Source: Dictyocoela muelleri (taxonomy: Eukaryota; Microsporidia). From it: a stretch of DNA of 10,365 nucleotides. Below are positions 1 to 7,722 of this stretch, one piece after another (within the stretch, counting starts at the first letter, position 1; the number at the start of each line of letters is the position of its first letter). The notes beneath the pieces are model-generated. The model had not been told where the DNA came from and ran no database searches. It worked only from the letters and a program-made list of their open reading frames with translations. A program made the translations under genes and the position numbers. The DNA is taken from assembly GCA_016256075.1 (NCBI GenBank), contig SDVU01000813.1, positions 1 to 10,365 of the forward strand. The letters run 5' to 3'.

Positions 1-143
1 AATATAAATTATATATCTTTTCGTATTAATTTTTAGATATTATAAAAACATCTGATGTTAATTTACCTTTAATAAAAAATATGATTTTTTCAAATTAATA
101 GATCCTAATATCAAATCATTTAAAAATTTTTATTTTTTTAATT
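1..143. other. A+T-rich DNA, no feature seen
   Basis: Only short A and T runs with stops in all frames. I see no gene, RNA or repeat apart from homopolymer-like tracts leading into the minisatellite that follows. Confidence 0.6.
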
Positions 144-233
144 TTACGAGGGGGGGGGGAAAGATCGACATGGTCTAATTACGGGGTGAAAGATCGACAT
201 GGTCTAATTACGAGGGGAAAGATCGACATGGTC
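144..233. repeat. 29-bp G-rich minisatellite, about three copies
   Basis: Two full 29-bp units (160-188 and 189-217) begin AAAGATCGACATGGTC and continue TAATTACG followed by a G-rich end. A partial unit lies on each side: 144-159 has the tail only and 218-233 the head only. The first 21 bases of the two full units are identical. The leftmost tail has expanded to a run of ten G (150-159), where the other units have a shorter G-rich tract. The array is far richer in G than its surroundings. No coding potential was recognised. It may be a local minisatellite or a piece of a repeat that is dispersed elsewhere; the window alone cannot decide. Confidence 0.9.
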
Positions 234-1230
234 CAAATTTTTTATAGAGGGTTTTATAATTAGGTTAATATATATATTATTACTAATTTTTTTATATGGC
301 TAACAAAAATGATACATTTTACCCTTATAGTAAAGAATTGTTCTATTATATTTTTTTTGAGATGAAATTATTTTGATAAAAATAGTTTAAAAGCAATTGT
401 TCGATAAAAATATTATATTATATAATAAAAGAATTATAAAATTTGCAAAAATTACTTTGCGTCTTATTTTTTAAGCTTTATTTAAGTGGTTTTTTTATAA
501 AATAATTTTCTAAAATAATTGACTATTTTTTATCTCTGGCATAAACTAGGAAAAAAAAAATAAAAGTCTTTTTATTTATAAATTTATAGATTTTCTTAAG
601 TGTCGCGCATAGAATTTTTAAAAACTTAATGTTTACAATATTTATTTTTTAAGTTTTATCTTTCTTTCTTCCAGATTTTTTTTTCTTAAGAAAAAATTAT
701 ATTTTTCATATTTTTAAAATACCATTTGAAAATCAGAGAGTATTTCTTAAAATTGTAGACTTTTTTCAATTCAATAGTGACATTCTTTAACATGTCTTTT
801 TAAGACGTATTTCCCGAAAAAAGTTTTTAATTGTTTCTTTTCTTATTTTTTTCTTTATTATATTTGTCGATTCATTGTATTATTATGTTACTTTGACATT
901 TTTTTAGAAGATAAAAATTTGTGATTTTTTTTTTCATGTATGTATTTTATAAAAGGCTTGTATAACTTTGAAAAATAGGTCTATAACGTTTGATAATTGG
1001 TTCTTAAACTTAGAAAAACGTGGTGGATTTTTTATAAAGGTCATATAGCTAAAAAAATTGTTTGTTCGAGAAAAACAAGTATATAACTTCATAAAAATAG
1101 GTCTTCAATATAAAATTACTATATATGTGTGTGTTTGATAATGAATATGAATTTAATTTGGTACCAATATACCTATAACTCTAAGTCGAATACCTGTATT
1201 ATATATAAAAAGATGTTTCGATTTAAGTAA
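234..1230. other. A+T-rich DNA without recognisable gene
   Basis: About 1 kb of A/T-rich sequence with stops in all frames and many T and A tracts. A short TGTCGCGCAT at 601-610 recalls the GC-rich end of the foldback element at 1993, but it is too short to claim as a copy. A small (TG) run lies near 1127-1134. No gene, RNA or longer repeat was seen. Confidence 0.6.
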
Positions 1231-1250
1231 ACCGTCATTTTTTATCACAA

Positions 1251-1392
1251 TGCGCTTTTTATGAGTCCTAAAAAAGATTTTTTTGTAAAAATATATTGTA
1301 ATGTTATAATATCTAATATCTAGATATAATATCGACCCTTTATTTTTATATTATTATCTAAGCGATTTCACACGATATGCGTAAAAAGTGCA
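1251..1392. repeat. Degenerate palindrome, possible old MITE core
   Basis: TGCGCTTTTTATG (1251-1263) matches the reverse complement of CGTAAAAAGTGCA (1380-1392) at 11 of 13 positions. The midpoint of the two arms is the midpoint of a perfect 12-bp palindrome, ATATCTAGATAT (1316-1327). Sequence between arms and centre pairs only patchily. A shared centre argues mildly for one old hairpin-shaped element, but in DNA this A+T-rich chance symmetry is common and no flanking duplication was found. Confidence 0.25.
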
Positions 1393-1415
1393 CTATTGTA
1401 AAAAAAATAAAAAAA

Positions 1416-1990
1416 AATGCGAGATGTTTGAATCAAAATGCGATAAAATAAAGCAACTATACTATTTACACTCGAATACGATTTTTCTATATAAAAAAAT
1501 TTAATATAATTTTTTTTTTAGTGAATTAAAATGTTTACCCTATTAAAAAGGATGAAAATTACAAAAAAATCGAAACATATATTTTATATGGTAATATTAA
1601 ACGTAAATATCGATTTAAAAAAAAATTTTTATTAAACTCGTTAAGAACTTAAAAAATAACTTACAATTGTCTAAAAATAAAATATCAGTATCTTTTTTGC
1701 AAAGATAGTTCTATCAATAGAAAATCATATAAATAAATTTTTATTATCGTTAAAAATACACAAATATGGAAAATTAATTCTATACATTAAAGAAATTTTT
1801 AAATATGCTTTGATAGAGATTTCATGATGTTCTGTGTACGCATTTTAAGGTAATCTTATAATTTACTAGACTATTGTGTCCTGAAAGCGTATGAAAGCAA
1901 AAAAACCAAAATATTACGTAAGTCAAAAATAATTAATTTAAAATATATTTTTGTGATTTTAAAATGTATGAAAACTTAGGTATTGGGTTT
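1416..1990. other. A+T-rich DNA without recognisable gene
   Basis: Stops in all frames and poly-A/T tracts throughout. A slightly less A+T-rich stretch near 1820-1925 was read in both strands and gave nothing recognisable. Confidence 0.55.
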
Positions 1991-1992
1991 TA

Positions 1993-2187
1993 TGTCGCGC
2001 GCGCCGCGCGAAATGCGCACTACCCGCGACATTCCAGAATTTTTACATATTTTTTAGTTTTTCAATATAATTTATTTTTAATAATTTTCTAATAATTTTC
2101 TAAACATTTTCTAATAATTTTTGCATGAGCGAGACTCAAACCTAGATAGTCAAAGTTATACAAAAATTACAACCCACTACACAAAAA
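1993..2187 (+). repeat. Left terminal inverted repeat of foldback element
   Basis: Pairs with 2563-2804. From the outside inward: a GC-rich end, GCGCACTA at 2014-2021, GCGACATT at 2026-2033, about four 11-bp repeat units (TAATAATTTTC type) near 2079-2121, then the complement of a tRNA-like segment. The outer hairpin is partly decayed relative to the right end. Confidence 0.85.
2120..2186 (-). promoter_or_regulatory. tRNA-like segment in left arm (A and B box)
   Basis: On the minus strand a degenerate B box, GGTTTGAGTCTC (2142-2131), lies about 40 bases after an A-box-like TGTGTAGTGGG (2183-2173). The intervening TAACTTTGACTATC is shared with the right arm. The B box has TTTGA where the consensus has TTCGA, so this copy is more decayed. 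Transcription from it would run outward through the left end of the element. No intact cloverleaf is present; it is not a working tRNA gene. Confidence 0.6.
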
Positions 2188-2562
2188 ACCAAAAATTTCA
2201 TTAATAAATATATTTAATAATACAAATGAACTTGTTTAATTTTTTTTATTCTAAACTTTTTTTTTAAATTTATCTACACAAATCGCCATATTAAACTTTA
2301 ACATACCAGTTTAAATAATTTTACCATAATGGATATCTTTTGATAGATCATTCAAAATTTATGCATTAAACTTATGATTATTTATGAATCATTCATTTAT
2401 AAGAACCTTATATATTACATTTAACACCCATTTTTTTATAAATAAAAATTATTTTATCTATTCATTTATAAATAATAATTGCTTTTAAAATACGTTTTTT
2501 TTTATTTTATTTAAAATAAATTTATATAATTATATATAATTTTTTTTTTATTTCTTGAATAC
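2188..2562. other. A+T-rich core of foldback element
   Basis: About 375 bp between the inverted arms, made of A/T tracts and short partial repeats of ATTCATTTATAA and TTTATAAATAA type. There are stops in all frames and no trace of a transposase. Confidence 0.7.
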
Positions 2563-2565
2563 TTT

Positions 2566-2633
2566 TGTGTAGTGGTGGTTAACATTTGTATCAACTTTGA
2601 CTATCAGGGTTCGAGTCTCTCTGATGCAAAAAT
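2566..2633 (+). promoter_or_regulatory. tRNA-like segment in right arm (A and B box)
   Basis: An A-box-like TGTGTAGTGGTGG (2566-2578) and a near-consensus B box, GGTTCGAGTCT (2608-2618; consensus GGTTCGANTCC), stand at tRNA-like spacing. The B box sits in a T-arm-like fold: AGGG before the TTCGAGT loop and CTCT after it pair in four positions. The A-box context (GTGTAGTGGTGGTTAACA) recalls the D arm of Val/Asp/Glu-type tRNAs. There is no proper acceptor stem or anticodon arm, so it is best read as tRNA-derived, SINE-head-like sequence. A pol III transcript would run outward to the right end of the element. Confidence 0.7.
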
Positions 2634-2725
2634 TATTAGAAAATTATTAGAAAATTATTAGAAAATTATTAAAAAATATTTAGAAAATTATTAGAAAATT
2701 ATTAGAGAATTATTAGAGAATTAAT
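2629..2725 (+). repeat. 11-bp subterminal tandem repeats
   Basis: About nine units of an 11-bp motif, ATTAGAAAATT, with some units changed (ATTAAAAAATA, ATTAGAGAATT). The mirror-image set in the left arm (about 2079-2121) has only about four, so the repeats grew or shrank in one arm after the arms arose. Subterminal repeats are common in foldback elements; any protein-binding role is inference. Confidence 0.85.
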
Positions 2726-2780
2726 AAAATTTAAAAACTATAAAATATAAAAGATTTCCGAAATGTCGCAGATAGTGCGC

Positions 2781-2805
2781 ATGTCTCGCGCTTCGCGCGC
2801 GACAT
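2781..2805. repeat. GC-rich terminal hairpin of foldback element
   Basis: ATGTCTCGCGC (2781-2791) and GCGCGCGACAT (2795-2805) pair with one mismatch around the loop TTC. This makes a strong stem in very A+T-rich DNA. The left end (1992-2014) has a related but decayed hairpin. It lies at the very tip of the element and is probably part of the recognised end. Confidence 0.75.
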
Positions 2806-2806
2806 A

Positions 2807-3454
2807 TTAAGTATAATATTGAAATAAAAATTGATTGATTAATAAAATGAAAATTAATTTTTTTATACAAGCATTTTGTTTAATGTAAATAATCAGTCGT
2901 TTTATTATGTTAAACTAGGTTCTTATCTTCAGATGCATTCAAATATGTCGCTCGCTCGGAAAGTGAAATTTTTATAAAAATAGAATTTGTAAGGTTGAAC
3001 CCCTTACGTGTACCTACATATAGTATTGTGTAGTCTAAAACTAAAACATTTGATATCGCAAAATAATAAATAAGAATATTTTTTTCTGTTTTTTTTTTAA
3101 AAATAATGATAAAATGTTATAGTTTTGTATCAAAGTTTCCTATATTTTTAGTAAATTTATAAAATAGACATGAATATATTTAAAATTTATTTATAAAAAA
3201 ACAATTAAGTATTATTTTATTTCCAACCTTTATATTACTTCGCAATTAAAATGTTTCACGCAGCAAAATACACCAGTACGTCTCAAATAATTATTTATTT
3301 ATTTTCTTACTATTTTTCTATTTATGAATAAAATTTTTATCATTGAATTAGACTGTATTTAGTGGAATAGATATTGTAGACTTGGAGTATTTAATTAAAA
3401 TCATTCGCCAATTTATAAATGTGCTCGGATCCCAGCATTCGTTCTTTAAATTTT
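2807..3454. other. A+T-rich DNA without recognisable gene
   Basis: No coding frame or repeat. A 6-bp stem with a 7-base loop lies at 2989-3007 (GTAAGG/CCTTAC) and was not assigned a role. Confidence 0.55.
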
Positions 3455-3503
3455 CACGCGTATAGCGCGACATTCAATGAGCACTACGTCCAATTTCGTA
3501 TGA
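3455..3503 (+). repeat. Lone decayed end related to the foldback element
   Basis: CACGCG..AGCGCGACATTC..GAGCACTACGTCC..ATTTCG follows the same word order as the foldback element's end read inward (GCGCG..AGCGCGAGACAT..GCGCACTATCTGCGACATTTCG), with several substitutions and short gaps. No 11-bp repeats or B box follow it, so only the outermost part of an end seems to remain. The match is by eye and could be partly chance because GC-rich words stand out here. Confidence 0.35.
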
Positions 3504-3800
3504 TGTTAAATATGATTTATAAAATAAATTTTACTCTTTATTTTTATAATTAAATTTTTTATTATAATAATAATTTATGTCACAGGCTTGAGGAGGTCCC
3601 TGGCTTGAAAGGTTTTATTAAAACTCTTAATTCAAAAATTAATATTTAAAATTTATATTTTAAATTTATATTTCAAAATACATTTAAAATTATCAAACTT
3701 TAAATTTATTCAAAATAAAACTCTTAAATATTTTTAATTTAAACTTCGAAAATTTAAATAAAAATTCTTAAAATTTTCAAAATATTCGAATTCTATGATT
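3504..3800. other. A+T-rich DNA with short degenerate repeats
   Basis: 3630-3780 is built from degenerate TTTAAAATTTATATTT-like words. 3583-3608 has two copies of GGCTTGA around GGAGGTCCCT. No gene was seen. Confidence 0.5.
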
Positions 3801-4314
3801 CAGGGGTTTCAAACTCATATAAGATAAAAAGCCAGTTTTATTTAAAAATTTTCTCGCGGGCCGCACAAAAAAAATGTTCCAAAAGGTGTATAAAAAATAT
3901 TTATTTTTTTGTTTAATTTAATTATCGATTTTAAAATAAAATTTATTAACATAAGGTATAGTTTTTTTGTTTTCATCTTATTGTCAAAAATAGATTATTT
4001 TCTTAAATAACTCTGTCGAAGTCGGAAAAAAAAATTACTTGAGAAATCTTAAAAATATAAAATGAATTTTTTTTGAAAACTTTGATTTAAACGAGTTTAT
4101 ATTTATTTGCTGAAATGCAAAGTGCTATCCTGGGCGATATGCGCCCAAGAGAGTTAATAAATACTCGTAGCACAAAACTCAAATATTAATTAAAATTAAC
4201 AAGTATATTTTATTCTATTAAAAAACATCTATTTATAGGTAAGAATGAAAAAAAGCAATTAAAAAAAAACGGGCGCATAAAAACTTACTACAAGCCGCGT
4301 TTTTTACAACCCTG
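3801..4314 (+). mobile_element. Possible hAT-type non-autonomous element
   Basis: The left edge, CAGGGGTTTCAAACTC (3801-3816), followed by CGCGGGCCGCAC (3855-3866), is the pattern of many hAT-superfamily termini, where CAGGGG...TCAAACTC precedes a GGGCC(G)CA block. The best partner terminus is ACAACCCTG at 4306-4314, whose complement starts CAGGGTTGTAAAA, with CAAGCCGCG (4291-4299) inside it. The 8-bp flanks CTATGATT (3793-3800) and CTTTAAAT (4315-4322) agree at only five of eight positions, so the right border is uncertain. The interior is A+T-rich without a transposase; it holds a small hairpin, TGGGCG/CGCCCA (4131-4147). If real, this is a short, old hAT MITE. The left end is more secure than the whole. 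Confidence 0.4.
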
Positions 4315-4660
4315 CTTTAAATACATTAACATTAAAAATGAATAAGATGATCTTTATATTAAACTAATTGAATTTATTGTTATTATATTCTAATTTATTT
4401 TATATCTTTTTTTATTTGCACATTTTACTTAATTTAATTTATTTTTCATTATTTCATATTTCCTTCTATTGCGATTATTTTTCTCCATTATTATCATTTC
4501 CCTCCTTTATTAAATATTTAAAAAAATTTATCCACACCTATAAAAATAAAATCTTTCAGAATGTAAATATTTCAAACAGAAATATTTTTAAAAATATTTT
4601 TTTTTATGTGGAACTCCTCAATCCGGAATCCTATGTACATATGACGGTTTATAATATAAT
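4315..4660. other. A+T-rich spacer before the 8-bp arrays
   Basis: A T-rich stretch holding a 98-codon open frame (4368-4664, plus) that is almost all Phe, Leu, Ile, Tyr and Asn, as expected from T-rich DNA. 4605-4650 is a little richer in G and C (GTGGAACTCCTCAATCCGG) but gave nothing recognisable in either strand. Confidence 0.5.
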
Positions 4661-5210
4661 TTAATAATTAAATAATTAAATAATTAAATAATTAAATAAT
4701 TAAATAATTAAATAATTAAATAATTTAATAATTAAATAAATCAATAATTAAATAATTAAATAATTATTTAATTATTGATTTATTTAATTATTATATTATT
4801 TAATTATTTAATTATATAATTATTTAATTATTTAATTATTTAATTATTTAATTATTTAATTATTTAATTATTTAATTATTTAATTATTAAATTATTTAAT
4901 TTTTTAATCATTTTATTATTTAATTATTTAATTATTTAATTATTGAATTATTTTATTATTTAATTATTTAATTATTTAATTCCTTAATTAATTATTCGAT
5001 TATTTAATTATTTAATTATTTAATTCCCTAATTAATTATTCGATTATTTAATTATTTAATTATTTAATTCCCTAATTAATTATTTAATTATTTTATTCTC
5101 TAATTAATTATTTAATTATTTAATTCTCAATTAATTATTTAATTATTTTATTCCCTAATTGATTATTAAATTATTTAATTCCCATATTAATTATTTGATT
5201 AATTATTTAA
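4661..5210. repeat. 8-bp A/T satellite array with strand switch
   Basis: From 4661 to about 4760 the unit reads AAATAATT on the plus strand. From about 4762 onward it reads AATTATTT, its reverse complement. At the junction are perfect 31-bp inverted arms (4727-4757 and 4762-4792) around a 4-base spacer, AAAT, and both arms share the variant unit AATAAATC/GATTTATT. The right part is interrupted by TTCC/TTCTC variants forming a higher-order repeat after about 4978. The array can fold into a very long hairpin. It probably grew by slippage plus an inverted duplication. Confidence 0.93.
4978..5190 (+). repeat. Higher-order repeat within the array (44 then about 28 bp)
   Basis: Marker AATTCC/TATTCT words occur with the C at 4982, 5026, 5070, 5098, 5126, 5153 and 5181. 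The spacings are 44, 44, 28, 28, 27 and 28. The longer unit contains TAATTAATTATTCGATTATT and differs from the shorter by 16 bases, exactly two 8-bp units. This shows unit-wise gain or loss inside a larger repeat. Confidence 0.8.
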
Positions 5211-5357
5211 AAATATATTTATTTATTGCTATGCAATTTTATATCTTAAATTTTAAATTTTATATTTTCTTTAATTACACAATTTATTAATAGCATTTTT
5301 CATTAGATATCATTGGATTTTATGATTCACTATTTAAATTTCTGATTTTTTATTTAT
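5211..5357. other. Spacer between the two A/T arrays
   Basis: Non-repetitive A+T-rich sequence separating two arrays of different units; no gene. Confidence 0.6.
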
Positions 5358-5800
5358 TTTATAATTTTATGATTTTATAATTATATAATTTTATAATTTT
5401 ATAATTGTATAATTTTACAATTATATAATTTATAATTTTATAATTTTATAATTATATAATTTTATAATTATATAATTTTATAATTCTATAATTTTATAAT
5501 TTTATAATTTTATAATTTTATAATTTTAATATTATATAAAGAAATAAATTTATAATAATATAATTTTATAATTTTATAATTTTATAATTTTATAATTTTA
5601 TAATTTTATAATTTTATAATTTTATAATTTTATAATTTTGTAATTTTATAATAATAAAATTATATAATTATAAAATTATAAAATTATAAAATTACAAAAT
5701 TATACAATTATATAATTATAAAATTATAAAATTATAAAATTATATTATTATAAAATTATAACTTTATATAATATTAAAATTTTATAATTTTATAATTTTT
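5358..5800. repeat. Second 8-bp A/T array, two strand switches
   Basis: The unit ATAATTTT repeats from about 5358 to 5649 with occasional TATA variants and one interruption near 5530-5560. It flips to AAAATTAT from 5654 to about 5765 and flips back to ATAATTTT from about 5781 to 5800. The first flip has AATTTTAT (5642-5649) and ATAAAATT (5654-5661) around the spacer AATA. The second centres on AAAATTTT (5776-5783). The unit differs from that of the first array, so this is a separate array with the same style of inversion. Confidence 0.92.
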
Positions 5801-7094
5801 CAATTGTATGTCAAATATTTGCTATCTTACAACAGAGCCTAAAGTTATAATGTGTTTAACTTTTAAAGTAATTTTATTTTCGACCGTAAAGCGCGTAATA
5901 TGCATAAATTAATACTTTATATGTTTTTTTATTAAAATATTCGATCTTATTTATAAAAATTTTATATTAACATTTTTAATATTTTTTAGTAAGAAAATTT
6001 TGATTACCAGGGATTGGATTGTCATAATATTAAAAAAACTTTTTTGGATTTTATAAGTATAACGTATTCTATTATCATACAAATATATTTATATTGTAAA
6101 TTTTTTTTTCCTTTTGAAATTGTATTCGTTTTTTAAAGCTATTTTTTTAACATATTTTTAAAGCTACTATTATATTTTTTTAAAAATAAAATAAAGATAT
6201 TTAAAAAAAATGCATGTTAGATTTAGAGTCATATAAAACCCAGTAATTTCAAGTACTGGTTGATTATAAAAAGCAATTAATTGCATAGGTAATTAAATAT
6301 TAAACTAAATCCTCAGATGTAATATGACCTAAGCGGATATTGTATAATAAGCAGTCTAAAAAGTTTAGTTGCGCTACTCGCAAATATGTAACGCTTCTCA
6401 GTAGATGTTACACGTAGCAAAATAAATTAAGAAAAAAAAAATTAAAAAAATTGTAATAAATATAGATTTTTTGTTGCACGTTATGAGAGGAACATTTATA
6501 AAATATAAATTTTCTAAAATAACAATATTTTTAATTTAAGTAATTTAAAAATTAAGTATTATTAATAGTTTTAAGCTATACAGCAATTTTAGATTATTTT
6601 TTTATTTTTAAAATTATGTTACGGGCATTTGTGTACTTCACTGTATTAGTACCCCACTTATATTGCAGATTTTTTAAATTTTTAGAATGAACTATTAAAA
6701 AAAATTTTTCTCGATTTAAGCAAAGGTTATTAAATTTTTTTTAAAAAAATAATCTTTAAACAAAAGAATAGATAGCATTCATCAATAATTTTTTAAAATA
6801 TTTAAATAAGACATAATGCTTTTAAATTAAATTTAATAATCAAATAATTTTATAAAATAATAAACAAAACATTTTTTATTATAAAGATCGATTTTAATTT
6901 AATAAAATTGTAAATTTTTTATTCGCGTCTACGTTAACGACTACATACATTTAAAAATAAATAATTAATTATGCAATTTAATTTTATTAAATAAGTTATT
7001 TAAAATGTAATTTATTTAATTGCAAAAATGCAATATTAATTATGTTCCTTAATAAAATTTTTCGTATTATCGCGACCAATTTATCTCAAAAAAG
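5801..7094. other. A+T-rich DNA without recognisable gene
   Basis: About 1.3 kb without a coding frame. Small symmetric pieces are present: a hairpin CCAGTA/TACTGG at 6240-6259, a 12-bp palindrome GCAATTAATTGC at 6273-6284, and an imperfect inverted repeat around 6967-7046. 6300-6420 is less A+T-rich than its surroundings but gave nothing recognisable on either strand. Confidence 0.55.
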
Positions 7095-7118
7095 ATATAT
7101 ATATATATATATATATAT
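7095..7118. repeat. (AT)12 microsatellite
   Basis: An uninterrupted run of twelve AT dinucleotides. Confidence 0.95.
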
Positions 7119-7440
7119 TGTTTTCTACATTATTATTTTGTATTATATCAGTAATTGTTTATAAAAAAATTTTATGCTGTATTGTAAAAAATCAAAAATA
7201 TGATATTTTTTTGTAATCCTAAAAATACAAAAATAGTACGTAATTTTTTATGGAGTATAGATATACACACGCCTGGTGACGCACACGCATGAGAATTTCT
7301 TGCCTGAGACAAGTGCTATCTGAAATAATATAGCATGATTTTATTATAAATCATTTTTAAATATTTTTAAAATAAAATATAGGCTAATAAATAAAAGAAT
7401 TAATTATTAATAATAGATTATATATTGACATTACTATAAT
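7119..7440. other. A+T-rich DNA, no feature seen
   Basis: 7261-7320 contains a less A+T-rich patch (CACGCCTGGTGACGCACACG) which was read in both strands without result. Confidence 0.5.
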
Positions 7441-7722
7441 AAAAAAATTATATGAGCGATGTTAACGATTTTTTTAAAGATAATAAGGAAATATAACTTG
7501 TGTTCGAATCTCTTAATGAAAAATTTAATCGTAATTTAAAAAAAATATATTTTTAGAACAATGTATATGATACATCAATTTAGCACATTCCGCTGTAATA
7601 AAAACAATCCTAAATTAATAATGTAAGGAAAAAAACGGTTTCTCTGTCTCATTTATATAAAATTAATATGATAAAATATTTTTTTATAATTTTCTAATAA
7701 AATAAATAATATTATTAGAAAA
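7441..7722 (+). repeat. Possible relic of tRNA-like/foldback element
   Basis: A B-box-like TGTTCGAATCT (7501-7511) follows a weak A-box-like TGAGCGATGTTAACG (7453-7467) at tRNA-like distance. Further on, TTTTCTAATAA (7690-7700) and TTATTAGAAAA (7712-7722) form a perfect 11-bp inverted repeat made of the same word as the subterminal repeats of the element at 1993-2804. The order (B box, then this word) matches the right arm of that element. No GC-rich end was found, and the T-arm does not pair well. It could be a decayed relative or coincidence. Confidence 0.28.

Larger units (their letters stand above)
1993..2804. mobile_element. Foldback MITE with tRNA-like inverted arms
   Basis: An 812-bp element with long terminal inverted repeats. 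The left arm covers about 1993-2187 and the right arm about 2563-2804. Both ends read TGTCGCGCGCG inward, followed by a GCGCACTA..GCGACATT block, an A/T stretch, tandem 11-bp repeats, then a tRNA-like segment ending in the CACTACACAAAA word. TA lies immediately outside each end (1991-1992 and 2805-2806), which would suit a 2-bp TA target duplication, although TA could also belong to the inverted repeat. The centre (about 2190-2560) is plain A+T-rich DNA with no coding capacity, so any movement would have needed a transposase from elsewhere. Arm lengths differ mainly because the right arm has more 11-bp units. The superfamily is not identified; the TA flanks hint at a Tc1/mariner-type source, which is inference only. 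Confidence 0.88.
2563..2804 (-). repeat. Right terminal inverted repeat of foldback element
   Basis: Reverse complement of the left arm and longer than it. It holds the better-kept tRNA-like segment (2566-2633), the expanded 11-bp repeats (about 2629-2725), GTCGCAGATAGTGCGCAT (2765-2782) and a terminal hairpin at 2781-2805. Confidence 0.85.

Noticed and set aside
2566-2633. Functional tRNA gene
   Set aside because: A and B boxes and part of a T arm are present, but no acceptor stem, proper anticodon arm or CCA-adjacent end. The segment is repeated in mirror image inside a transposon.
2989-3007. GTAAGG-loop-CCTTAC hairpin resembling a tRNA T arm
   Set aside because: The 7-base loop TTGAACC is not the TTCGANT pattern and no A box lies upstream at the right distance.
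4368-4664. 98-codon open frame on the plus strand
   Set aside because: Composition is almost wholly Phe, Leu, Ile, Tyr, Asn and Lys as T-rich DNA dictates. There is no motif or domain, and it runs into the start of the 8-bp array. It could pass for a hydrophobic membrane protein, but nothing supports that.
4661-5800. CRISPR-like or centromeric array
   Set aside because: Units are 8 bp, contiguous and lack unique spacers, so not CRISPR. The arrays are only about 0.5 kb each, so there is no ground to call a centromere.
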